Part shown: piece after piece, positions 1-7,562 of the stretch
How positions within the stretch are numbered: position 1 is the first letter of the stretch
Layout: each line of letters opens with the position of its first letter
Assembly: GCA_027037705.1 (NCBI GenBank)
Contig: JALVYZ010000240.1
Location: 1-11,300 of the forward strand
Origin: a bacterium
Lineage (GTDB): Bacteria; DYJV01; JALVYZ01
Direction: 5' to 3'
Length of the DNA: 11,300 nt
Made by a program: the position numbers and the translations under genes
Notes under the pieces: model-generated
What the model was told of the DNA's origin: nothing
Seen by the model: only the letters and a program-made list of their open reading frames with translations
The model's database searches: none

Positions 1-1
1 A

Positions 2-1381
2 AAAAAAGAAATTTTTGAAAAAGTTAATGGTTTTGATGACATTTTCAAACCTGCATATTATGAGGATACTGATCTATCAATGAAAATAAGAGAAATAGGT
101 TTAAATGTTTATTATCAGCCTTTTTCAGTAGTCTATCATTTTGAAGGTATTACATCTGGAACAGATATAAATAAAGGCATAAAAAAATTCCAAGAAATAA
201 ATAAAAACAAATTTCTTGAGAAATGGAAAGACATATTATCGTTAAAACATTATCCACCTAAAACTCCTTTATTTATAGCGAGAGAAAGAGTAGATAAAGG
301 AAGAATATTAGTAATTGATCATTATGTACCTTCTCACGATAAAGACTCAGGATCTTTAAGAATGTTTTCTATATTAAAACTCCTATCTAAACAGGGCTGG
401 AAGATAGTTTTCTGGCCTGACAATTTAGCCAAAATAGAACCTTATACCTCTGATCTACAATGGTTAGGTATTGAAGTTATTTACGGAAATCAAAACTTTC
501 ACAATTATATAAAAGAAAATGGAAAATTTTTTGATTATATTTTTCTTTCAAGACCACATATTTCTAAAAATTACATAGATTTAATAAAATTATATTCTGA
601 TGCTCCTGTAATTTATGATACTGTAGATCTACATTATTTAAGAGAAGAAAGAAGAGCTAAAATAGAAAATGATCCCAATATATTAGAAGAAGCTAAAAAT
701 TGGAAAAATATAGAATTTTATTTATGTAAAAAATCAGATATTGTAATCACTATTACAGAAAAAGAAAAAGATATATTAAAAAAAGAATTTAATAATAAAG
801 ATATTAGAGTTATTCCTAATGTTCATGATCCTGTAACAGATATTAAACCGTTTGAAGAAAGAAAGGATTTAATGTTTATTGGTAGTTTTTTACACCCCCC
901 AAACATCGATGCTGTAGTGTGGTTTGCAAACGATATTTTTCCTGAAATAAAAAAGGAACTGCCAATGATAAAATTTTATATAATTGGTACTGAACCTACT
1001 GAAGAAGTTAAAAAATTACAAAATGAGAACATAATTGTAACAGGTTATGTAAAAGATGTTCATCCTTACTTTCAGAATTGTAAAGTTTTTGTATCCCCTT
1101 TAAGATATGGAGCTGGACTCAAAGGAAAAATTGGGCAGAGTATGTCATTTGGATTGCCTGTTGTAACAACTTCAATTGGTGCTGAGGGTTTTATAACAGA
1201 AGACACTCCTTTTATAATTGCAGATGATAAAGAGACCTTTGTAAAAAGTGTAATAGAATTATATAATAATAAAGAATTATGGAATAAATTAAGTAATGCA
1301 GGCCTTGAAACTATAAAAAAATATTATTCTTTTGAAGCTATAGAAAAAATTTTGGAAGAAATATTTGTGAAAGAAAAATGA
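2..1381 (+). CDS. Two-domain glycosyltransferase (GT2-GT4 fusion), 5' end outside the window
   Basis: The reading frame is open from base 2, so the gene starts upstream; the ATG at 80 is internal. The first codons encode a typical GT2 C-terminal stretch: a F-x2-V-N-G-F-D-D motif, then Y-E-D-T-D-L-S-M-K-I-R-E at about 59-97, then Y-Y-Q-P-F-S-V-V-Y-H-F-E-G. After a linker (about 170-290) a complete GT4-like glycosyltransferase begins at about base 299 with G-R-I-L-V-I-D-H-Y-V-P and a D-S-G-S-L-R-M-F motif. It ends with the donor-binding region P-L-R-Y-G-A-G-L-K-G-K-I-G-Q-S-M (about 1097-1145) and G-L-P-V-V-T-T. Gln stands where many GT4 enzymes have Glu, which from memory is common in this subfamily. 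The protein is probably cytoplasmic and adds two sugars during O-antigen or surface-glycan assembly; donors and acceptor cannot be read. Its stop overlaps the next gene's start by 4 bp (ATGA), matching a joint role with the exporter. 459 codons are visible. Confidence 0.9.
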   Translation, partial: KKEIFEKVNGFDDIFKPAYYEDTDLSMKIREIGLNVYYQPFSVVYHFEGITSGTDINKGIKKFQEINKNKFLEKWKDILSLKHYPPKTPLFIARERVDKGRILVIDHYVPSHDKDSGSLRMFSILKLLSKQGWKIVFWPDNLAKIEPYTSDLQWLGIEVIYGNQNFHNYIKENGKFFDYIFLSRPHISKNYIDLIKLYSDAPVIYDTVDLHYLREERRAKIENDPNILEEAKNWKNIEFYLCKKSDIVITITEKEKDILKKEFNNKDIRVIPNVHDPVTDIKPFEERKDLMFIGSFLHPPNIDAVVWFANDIFPEIKKELPMIKFYIIGTEPTEEVKKLQNENIIVTGYVKDVHPYFQNCKVFVSPLRYGAGLKGKIGQSMSFGLPVVTTSIGAEGFITEDTPFIIADDKETFVKSVIELYNNKELWNKLSNAGLETIKKYYSFEAIEKILEEIFVKEK

Positions 1382-2181
1382 TAAAATCTGCAATAAATTT
1401 TTTAAAATCTATTATATCTCATAAAAGTCTTTTTAATGCATTTTTATTAAGAGAAATAAAAGGAAAATTTGCAGGTTCAATAGGAGGATTTATTTGGTTA
1501 CTTATAACACCTTTATGTAATATTCTTGTATACATCTTTGTATTTGGATATATTTTAAAAATAAAACTATCAGCACATATAACAGGTACTGAAAATTTTG
1601 GGATATTTCTTTTAAGTGGAATTTTTTTATGGCTTGCTTTTTCAGAAAGCATTTTACAGAGTCTAAATGTTTTGATTAATAATTCAAATATTATAACTAA
1701 AGTTTACTTTCCAGTAAATATTTTACCAGTAACAGTAGTATCATCTGGATTTATTATTAATCTTTTAGGGTTGGTACTATTTTTAATTTATTTATTATTC
1801 AATAATTTTCTTTCGATATATTGGCTGGCGTTACCTATTTATATTTTCTTATTATACTTTTTTACTATTGGCTTAGCATCAATTTTATCTGCTTTAACTG
1901 TTTTTATAAGAGATTTACAGCAATTTATTAATATAATTTTATTTGTCTGGTTTTATGCTACACCAATTATATATCCTGTAAATATGATTCCTGTTAAATT
2001 TCAAAAATTACTTATTTTAAATCCCATTTTCCCATTCATAGAAGGTTTTAAAATCTCCCTTTTAAAATGTTCAATAAATTATAATTATTTATTGTTATCA
2101 ATATTCTGGACAATCTTTATGTATCTATTTGGAACATTTATTTTTGAAAAATTAAAAAACTCTTTTGCAGATGTTTTATAA
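1378..2181 (+). CDS. Polysaccharide ABC-2 exporter permease (Wzm/KpsM-like)
   Basis: This 267-residue inner-membrane protein has about six hydrophobic segments (roughly 38-62, 72-92, 108-137, 141-175, 180-200 and 236-257). The N-terminal amphipathic part contains L-L-R-E-I-K-G-K-F-A-G-S, followed by G-F-I-W-L-L-I-T-P-L. Later come I-I-T-K-V-Y-F-P-V-N-I-L-P and Y-A-T-P-I-I-Y-P, and the end is F-A-D-V-L. These are hallmarks of the Wzm/RfbA/KpsM permeases that move lipid-linked O-antigen or capsule across the inner membrane. The length fits the family. Permeases of this type need a Wzt ATPase; none follows here, so the partner must lie upstream of the window or elsewhere. The start overlaps the glycosyltransferase stop (ATGA), with only a weak purine-rich ribosome site, suggesting translational coupling. 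The product is firmly in the ABC-2 family; the exact glycan is unknown. Confidence 0.9.
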   Translation: MIKSAINFLKSIISHKSLFNAFLLREIKGKFAGSIGGFIWLLITPLCNILVYIFVFGYILKIKLSAHITGTENFGIFLLSGIFLWLAFSESILQSLNVLINNSNIITKVYFPVNILPVTVVSSGFIINLLGLVLFLIYLLFNNFLSIYWLALPIYIFLLYFFTIGLASILSALTVFIRDLQQFINIILFVWFYATPIIYPVNMIPVKFQKLLILNPIFPFIEGFKISLLKCSINYNYLLLSIFWTIFMYLFGTFIFEKLKNSFADVL

Positions 2182-2998
2182 AAAAATTTTAATAATTCTA
2201 TTAATTTTTTTTACCCATTTTCAGCTAAAATCGCAAAATATCTGTTTTGTCATGAATTCTTATATCCGTCCATATAAAAATATAATTGATAATTTTAATT
2301 TTACAACTAAATATAAAATTTCATATATAATAAAAAAAGAAAATTTCTGGAAAGTAAAAAATTGTGATAATATATTTGTTTTTGGAGAAGATTCTATAAA
2401 TGAAGTGAGAAAAAATTATTATGATAAAGAAAAAAATTTCATTTATCTTTTTGCAATCTATAGAAATTTTATTGATAATTTAAGAGAAAACGAATCATTA
2501 TACTATTTGCAATTAGATGGAGATTTAATATTTTCAAAAGTAAAAAAAATAATTCCAGAAGCTAATAACTGGTTAGTTTTTTATTCAGGAGAAAAACAAA
2601 AAAAATATATTCAAGATTCTATTAAATTCTGTGCTTATTATAATATAAATATTATACCTGTTTTTGCTGGTAAAGATGTAAATCTTAATAAATATATAGA
2701 ATCAAAAGATTATGATTTATTCTGGTTTATTCCAGATAGTTTATACTCAACTCCCTATATTGTGAATTTTATAATTGAAAAACTAATTTATTTAAAAAAA
2801 TTTTCAATTGGATTTAACGAATTTTTTATAAAATCTGGGACAACTATTTCCTTTAAAATTAATTATAAAAAAACAGCAGATAAAATATTAAAAAATATAA
2901 AAGATAAAAAATTTGGAGCTTTTCCTTTTGAACATGAAGTTTTAATTAACAAAAAAAATTTAAGGTATTTATTGAATGAGATTAAGCAAAAAAATTAA
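2171..2998 (+). CDS. Exported ABC_sub_bind (DUF534/TrpX-like) solute-binding protein, orphan
   Basis: This 275-residue protein starts with a Sec-type signal (Met-Phe-Tyr-Lys-Lys, a run of Ile/Leu/Phe, then Lys-Ser-Gln) and should be periplasmic; no lipobox is visible. The C-terminal half has the family pattern: D-L-F-W-F-I-P-D-S-L-Y-S-T-P-Y-I-V-N-F, then I-G-F-N-E-F-F-I-K-S-G-T, ending V-L-I-N-K-K-N-L-R. This is typical of the uncharacterised ABC-type periplasmic component family (COG2984), some members of which bind aromatic amino acids. The usual permease and ATPase partners are absent; instead the gene overlaps a histidine kinase by 23 bp and ends up in a TonB-receptor operon. I infer a sensory role, presenting ligand to the kinase. 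The ATG at 2171 was chosen over an in-frame TTG at 2165; neither has a good ribosome site, and translation is probably coupled to the permease, which it overlaps by 11 bp. The ligand is unknown. Confidence 0.78.
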   Translation: MFYKKILIILLIFFTHFQLKSQNICFVMNSYIRPYKNIIDNFNFTTKYKISYIIKKENFWKVKNCDNIFVFGEDSINEVRKNYYDKEKNFIYLFAIYRNFIDNLRENESLYYLQLDGDLIFSKVKKIIPEANNWLVFYSGEKQKKYIQDSIKFCAYYNINIIPVFAGKDVNLNKYIESKDYDLFWFIPDSLYSTPYIVNFIIEKLIYLKKFSIGFNEFFIKSGTTISFKINYKKTADKILKNIKDKKFGAFPFEHEVLINKKNLRYLLNEIKQKN

Positions 2999-4319
2999 TT
3001 TAATTGTTTTTTTTGGAATATTTTTTACTTTTATTATTTCAATAAGTTTAAGTTTTATTCTCATAAAAAAAATAACATACAAAAAATTTATACAAAAACT
3101 TAATCTTATTGGTAATGAAATTTCAAAAACAAGTACAATTTCAATATTGCTTCACGATAAAAACTTAATTAAAAATAGAGTAGAATCGTATTCGAATGAT
3201 AGAGATATTTCTGGGATTTATATATTTGATAATAATAAAAATGTGATATATTCAACAGGAAAAAAAACAAAAAAATTTGTGATATTCCCAATAATTTTAA
3301 ATTATGGAATAAGTAATTTAGAGAAAAAATTTTCAAAGAAAATTGGAGAAGTTAAAATTTACTATACAGAAAGTTATTTAGAAAAAGAAATTTTTAAAAT
3401 ATTTATTGCTATCTTTATTATTATGGCAATTGGTCTTGTAACAACAGTTATTATAATTTATTATGTTTTAAATAATGCTTTAACTATACCATTAAAAAAA
3501 CTAATGGATTTAATTGCAACAATCAAAAAAGGCGAATTTAAAATAAAAACTAATATACAAGCATCACCTGAGATAGTTGAAGTTGCAGAAACATTAAAAG
3601 ATTTGGCTGAATCTTTAAATCAAAAAAATATTGAATTAAAAAGAAGTTATGAATTAATGTCTGAAAATAAAACATTGGCAGAACTTGGCAAATTTGCAAT
3701 GGTTGTGGCGCATGAGATTAAAAATCCACTTGGAATCATTAAAGGAGCTTCACAAATTTTTAAAAAAGAAAATATTGACAATGAAACAAAATTAGAAATG
3801 CTCCAATTTATAGAAGAAGAAGTTGAAAGACTGGATAATCTTGTAAAAGATTTTATGGCAATCTCAAAAAGTAGAGAACCTTATTTAAAAAAAATAAATA
3901 TTAAAAGTTTTTTTGAAAATTTAACTGAAAAATTAAAACTAATGTTTCCAAATATAAAAATTATTGCTAATATAAATTGTTCTAACATAAAAAAAACAGA
4001 TGAGGTCTTATTAAATCAAATAATAACTAATTTAGTAAAAAATTCTGTAGAAGCTAATTCAAATAAAATTGAAATTTCATGTTTTGAAAAAGATGAAAAA
4101 TGGGTTATAAAAATAAAAGATAATGGAAAGGGGATATCTGAAAAAGAATTAAATAAAATTTTTGAACCTTTTTATACAAATAAAGAAAAAGGAACTGGTT
4201 TAGGTCTTGTTATTGTTAAAAATTATGTTAAACTACTTCACGGGACTATAAATGTAGAAAGTGAAATAGGCAAAGGCACAGAATTTCAAATTAGTTTTCA
4301 GGAGGTAGTTAATGGCTAA
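2976..4319 (+). CDS. Membrane sensor histidine kinase (NtrB-like)
   Basis: This 447-residue inner-membrane kinase has transmembrane helix 1 at about 9-30, a periplasmic sensor region of about 108 residues (31-138) that I do not recognise, helix 2 at about 141-165, a HAMP-like linker (about 166-218) and a short helical stretch. The dimerisation/phosphoacceptor domain has A-H-E-I-K-N-P-L-G with His246 as the predicted phosphorylation site. The ATP-binding domain has the N box (N-L-V-K-N-S-V-E-A, Asn352/Asn356), D-N-G-K-G-I-S and G-T-G-L-G-L. All catalytic motifs are intact. It overlaps the binding-protein gene by 23 bp and the response-regulator gene by 8 bp, so it is almost certainly the cognate kinase of that regulator. 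The compact periplasmic region, together with the adjacent orphan binding protein, suggests indirect ligand sensing, as in binding-protein/kinase pairs such as LuxP-LuxQ; this is inference. Confidence 0.93.
   Translation: MRLSKKINLIVFFGIFFTFIISISLSFILIKKITYKKFIQKLNLIGNEISKTSTISILLHDKNLIKNRVESYSNDRDISGIYIFDNNKNVIYSTGKKTKKFVIFPIILNYGISNLEKKFSKKIGEVKIYYTESYLEKEIFKIFIAIFIIMAIGLVTTVIIIYYVLNNALTIPLKKLMDLIATIKKGEFKIKTNIQASPEIVEVAETLKDLAESLNQKNIELKRSYELMSENKTLAELGKFAMVVAHEIKNPLGIIKGASQIFKKENIDNETKLEMLQFIEEEVERLDNLVKDFMAISKSREPYLKKINIKSFFENLTEKLKLMFPNIKIIANINCSNIKKTDEVLLNQIITNLVKNSVEANSNKIEISCFEKDEKWVIKIKDNGKGISEKELNKIFEPFYTNKEKGTGLGLVIVKNYVKLLHGTINVESEIGKGTEFQISFQEVVNG
4301..4305 (+). promoter_or_regulatory. 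Strong Shine-Dalgarno site for the response regulator gene
   Basis: GGAGG lies six bases before the ATG at 4312, inside the end of the kinase gene. It is the clearest ribosome site on the plus strand of this window, where the other overlapping starts have weak sites, so the regulator is probably translated more efficiently than its kinase. Confidence 0.75.
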
Positions 4320-5676
4320 GATTCTTATAGTTGATGATGAGCCTAAAATTTTAAAAATTTTAAGTGTAATGTTAAAATCAAATGGATATAAAGTTGATAC
4401 TGCAAATAATGCTATAGAAGCTCTTGAAAAATTAAAATATAATAATTTTGATTTAATCATTTCAGATATAAAAATGCCTGAAATTGATGGTATTCAATTT
4501 ATGAAAAAAGTATTTCAAGAATATTGGCAGATGCCATTTATATTTATAACAGCATTTGCTGATGTAGAATCAGCAGTTCAAGCTATGCGTGAAGGAGCTA
4601 TTGATTATATCGCAAAACCATTTGAAGAAGAAAGAATTTTTTTAAGTATAGAAAAAGCACTTGGTGTTTCAAAAATTATTAAGGAAAGAGATGAATTAAA
4701 AAAGGAATTAGAGGAAAAATTTTTACCAGATGATATTGAAATTATTTATGAATCACCTTCTATGAAAAAAATACTTCTTTTAATTCAACAGATTATTTCA
4801 ATAAATGAAAATCCTACGATTCTTTTTACAGGAGAGTCTGGAGTTGGAAAAGAAGTTTTGTCAAAATATACACATAAGATTAGTAGAAGAAAAAATAAAA
4901 AATTTATTGCAATAAATTGTTCTGCTTTACCTGCAGAAATTGTTGAATCAGAACTCTTTGGCTATGAAAAGGGAGCTTTTACAGGCGCTAATACTAAAAA
5001 AATAGGGATTTTTGAAGCTGCTAATGGTGGCACAGTTTTTTTAGATGAAATAGGAGATTTACCTTTAAACTTACAGGGAAAGCTTTTAAGAGTATTACAA
5101 GAAAAAAAAATTACCAGAGTTGGAGGAATTGAGGAAATTTCAGTTGATGTTATGATTATTGCTGCAACAAATAAAAATTTAGAAGATCTTGTAAAAAAAG
5201 GGAAATTTAGAGAAGACCTTTTTTATAGATTAAATGTATTACCTATAAATATACCTCCTTTAAGAGATAGAAAAGAAGATATTATACCCCTTGCAAAAAC
5301 TTTTTTAAAAAATATATCTAAAAAGGAAAATGTTGAATATTTTACAAAAGCAGTTGAAAATTTTTTATTAGATTATCCATTTCCTGGAAATATTAGAGAA
5401 TTAAAAAATGCTATAGAAAGAGCTTACATTTTAGCTGGAGGGAATTTACCAATTACAATAGAACATATAAATTTTCTTTCAAAATCTCCTAAAAAAATGT
5501 TAAAAGAAGATTTCATATTACCAGATGAAGGAATTTCTCTTGAAGAGCTTGAAAAAAGTTTAATAAAGCAGGCTCTTGAAAAAACTGGAGGAAACAAATC
5601 TGCGGCAGCAAGACTATTAGGTCTAACACGATCAAAACTTAGGACAAGACTAAAATTATTAGAGAATGAAAAATGA
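4312..5676 (+). CDS. NtrC-family sigma-54-dependent response regulator
   Basis: This 454-residue cytoplasmic protein has three domains. The receiver (about 1-120) has acidic Asp8/Asp9, phosphoacceptor Asp52 in S-D-I-K-M-P, Thr80 and Lys102. The AAA+ domain (about 145-380) has Walker A G-E-S-G-V-G-K-E (174-181), the sigma-54 contact loop G-A-F-T-G-A (221-226), Walker B with Asp245-Glu246 in F-L-D-E-I-G, and the family's R-E-D-L-F-Y-R-L-N-V-L-P stretch. The C-terminal Fis-type helix-turn-helix (about 426-449) contains G-G-N-K-S-A-A-A-R-L-L-G-L. Length and layout are standard, so it should activate RNA polymerase carrying sigma-54 when phosphorylated by the upstream kinase. Its stop overlaps the TonB-receptor start by 4 bp (ATGA). 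The receptor is a plausible target, but I could not find a convincing -24/-12 promoter in the window. Confidence 0.96.
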   Translation: MAKILIVDDEPKILKILSVMLKSNGYKVDTANNAIEALEKLKYNNFDLIISDIKMPEIDGIQFMKKVFQEYWQMPFIFITAFADVESAVQAMREGAIDYIAKPFEEERIFLSIEKALGVSKIIKERDELKKELEEKFLPDDIEIIYESPSMKKILLLIQQIISINENPTILFTGESGVGKEVLSKYTHKISRRKNKKFIAINCSALPAEIVESELFGYEKGAFTGANTKKIGIFEAANGGTVFLDEIGDLPLNLQGKLLRVLQEKKITRVGGIEEISVDVMIIAATNKNLEDLVKKGKFREDLFYRLNVLPINIPPLRDRKEDIIPLAKTFLKNISKKENVEYFTKAVENFLLDYPFPGNIRELKNAIERAYILAGGNLPITIEHINFLSKSPKKMLKEDFILPDEGISLEELEKSLIKQALEKTGGNKSAAARLLGLTRSKLRTRLKLLENEK

Positions 5677-7562
5677 TTAAAAAAATACTTATAACTTTTT
5701 TTATTTTATCAAACTTTTTATTGGCCAATGAAAATTTATATTTTGTTGGTGAAAATTTAAATATAATATCTGTAATTTCAGATAGACCAGAATTACCAAA
5801 TAGAACTCCTGCTGAGGTAAAAATTATTGATAAAAATAGTGATACATTTAAAATCAATAGCAATGTGAATCAAATTCTTAATGATTTACCTGGATTTTAT
5901 ATTGAGCCAATTAAAGGAATTGATAGGTTATACTTTAGAGGAATTAAAAATTCTTTACTCTTCTTATTTGATGGAGTTCCTATAACAAGTGAAGCAACAA
6001 AAAATCTCATACCTTCTGATTATACTGTGAATAAAGAATTATTATCAAAAATGGAAATAGTTTATGGTGCTTCTTCTGTCTTCTGGGGACCCGATGCATT
6101 TGGTGGAGTTGTTAATTTAGTTCCAGATGAATTAGAAAAGGATGAAACAGAATTAAAAGTAATATCTGGTAGTAAAAATAATGGATTCATATTAAAGAAA
6201 TCTTTTAGTTTAAAAAATTTTTTATATGGTACTATAGGCTTCTCGTATTTAAATAGAAATAATGATTATTCAAATAATTTCATCGAATCTTACGGCAAAT
6301 TCCATCTTTTTGAAAATTTTAACCTAACTTATCATATTTCAAGTTATAACAATAATTATAAAACAAAATATGATAAATTATATTCTTGGAAAAGTTCTTA
6401 TAAATATCCATTTAATCTTATAAAAGGAGAATATTTTAAACAATTTAAACATACTTCAATAAAATTTAAAGGTTATTTTCTTGACTTAAAATCAAGATAC
6501 AAAGAGGATTACTTCCACTGGAAGCAACATAGCAATACTTTCTTTTATGAATTTAGACTTAATAGAGATTTATTTAATAATAATGGATTATTAACTATTG
6601 GAGCAAGTTACAAAAAAACAAAGGTCTTTAATTCTGATGTTGTTATTAGAGGTTTTATTCCTGACTATATTGTTAATAAAAATTCTCTCTTTACCCCACT
6701 TGCTGATGAAGTTTCCTTTAATTCATATTTAAAATCTTTTTACGCCCAATACGTACATAATATAAAAAATTTTGAAATTTGGTCTGGTCTCAGATATGAT
6801 GACCATTCAAAATATAGCAATGTAACAAATTGGAATATTGGATTTGGCGGTTTTTTTAACAATTATTTTTTTAAATTAAATTATGCAACTGCGTATAGAA
6901 CCCCAATTGCAGAAAAATTTCTTTCTCGTAAAGATATTGAACCTGAAAAAATTAAAATGATAAGTTTATCAAACAGTTTTAAATTCAAAAATATATATTT
7001 TAATTTTACTACTTTCTGGCAAAAAATTAAACATAGAATATTTGAAGACAATTATGGAGGTTTTTCAGTAGAAGGCGAAAATAGAATTTATGGAATTGAA
7101 TCAAGTTTAAAAATAAATTTTAAAAAATTAAAATTCTGGAGTAATTTCACAGCATTAAAAGAAACAGGAGATGATGAAGATTATAAAATTTTAAAATACA
7201 TTTTAATAATCCCTGGCGAATCACCAGAATATGTTTATGACTTTAAGGAAAGAAAATTCGATTATGGCGCTAAATATTTTGGTTTAACTGGAATTAGTTA
7301 TAGATTCAAGGACTTAAAGTTTTACTTAAAATGTAACTTTTATAAACATAGAAATTACTATTATTTACATAATCAAAAGAAATTTCATAAAAATTTTATT
7401 TATAATTTAAACTTTGCAACTAAATATAAAATTAATTCAAAGTTAAATGTATTTTTAAAAATAAATAACTTATTAACAAATGATAGAGAACTGCCTGGAA
7501 ATTACTATAGAGAAAATAGTGAGAATACAAAATTTCAATTTGATTTTAAATATTTATTTTAA
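5673..7562 (+). CDS. TonB-dependent outer-membrane receptor
   Basis: This 629-residue protein has a signal peptide with likely cleavage after Ala18 (F-L-L-A/N-E), and a TonB-box-like stretch around 29-37 (L-N-I-I-S-V-I-S-D) followed by R-P-E-L-P-N-R-T-P-A-E-V. The plug domain (about 45-155) contains Y-F-R-G-I, L-F-D-G-V-P-I and the typical end G-P-D-A-F-G-G-V-V-N-L-V (139-150). The rest alternates aromatic and polar residues as in a 22-strand beta-barrel, with an A-T-A-Y-R-T-P-I-A-E-K-F motif near the middle, and it ends in Phe, the usual signal for BAM insertion. It transports a ligand across the outer membrane using TonB/ExbBD, not encoded here. The barrel is on the short side for the family. 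Co-transcription with a binding protein and a two-component system suggests ligand-controlled uptake; the ligand (metal chelate, cobamide, aromatic compound or other) cannot be told from sequence. Confidence 0.92.
   Translation: MIKKILITFFILSNFLLANENLYFVGENLNIISVISDRPELPNRTPAEVKIIDKNSDTFKINSNVNQILNDLPGFYIEPIKGIDRLYFRGIKNSLLFLFDGVPITSEATKNLIPSDYTVNKELLSKMEIVYGASSVFWGPDAFGGVVNLVPDELEKDETELKVISGSKNNGFILKKSFSLKNFLYGTIGFSYLNRNNDYSNNFIESYGKFHLFENFNLTYHISSYNNNYKTKYDKLYSWKSSYKYPFNLIKGEYFKQFKHTSIKFKGYFLDLKSRYKEDYFHWKQHSNTFFYEFRLNRDLFNNNGLLTIGASYKKTKVFNSDVVIRGFIPDYIVNKNSLFTPLADEVSFNSYLKSFYAQYVHNIKNFEIWSGLRYDDHSKYSNVTNWNIGFGGFFNNYFFKLNYATAYRTPIAEKFLSRKDIEPEKIKMISLSNSFKFKNIYFNFTTFWQKIKHRIFEDNYGGFSVEGENRIYGIESSLKINFKKLKFWSNFTALKETGDDEDYKILKYILIIPGESPEYVYDFKERKFDYGAKYFGLTGISYRFKDLKFYLKCNFYKHRNYYYLHNQKKFHKNFIYNLNFATKYKINSKLNVFLKINNLLTNDRELPGNYYRENSENTKFQFDFKYLF

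Noticed and set aside
1097-1145. Gln instead of Glu in the GT4 donor-binding motif as a sign of an inactive enzyme
   Set aside because: As far as I recall, K-G-K-I-x-Q-S-M forms are normal in this GT4 subgroup, so loss of activity is not supported.
1419-1652. Minus-strand 77-codon open frame inside the permease gene, and similar ones at 4233-4460 and 5639-5863
   Set aside because: All lie fully opposite well-supported genes and have no family features.
2165-2170. TTG start two codons before the binding-protein ATG
   Set aside because: No ribosome site favours it, and the ATG at 2171 gives a cleaner signal peptide.
3675-3697. Double TTGGCA resembling a sigma-54 promoter in the kinase gene
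   Set aside because: GG-to-GC spacings are 9 and 7 instead of 10, and the position is inside the coding sequence just before the phosphoacceptor His.
5028-5033. Sigma-54 -24 element TGGCAC inside the regulator gene
   Set aside because: No GC occurs at the required distance for a -12 element, and it lies in the conserved Walker B coding region.
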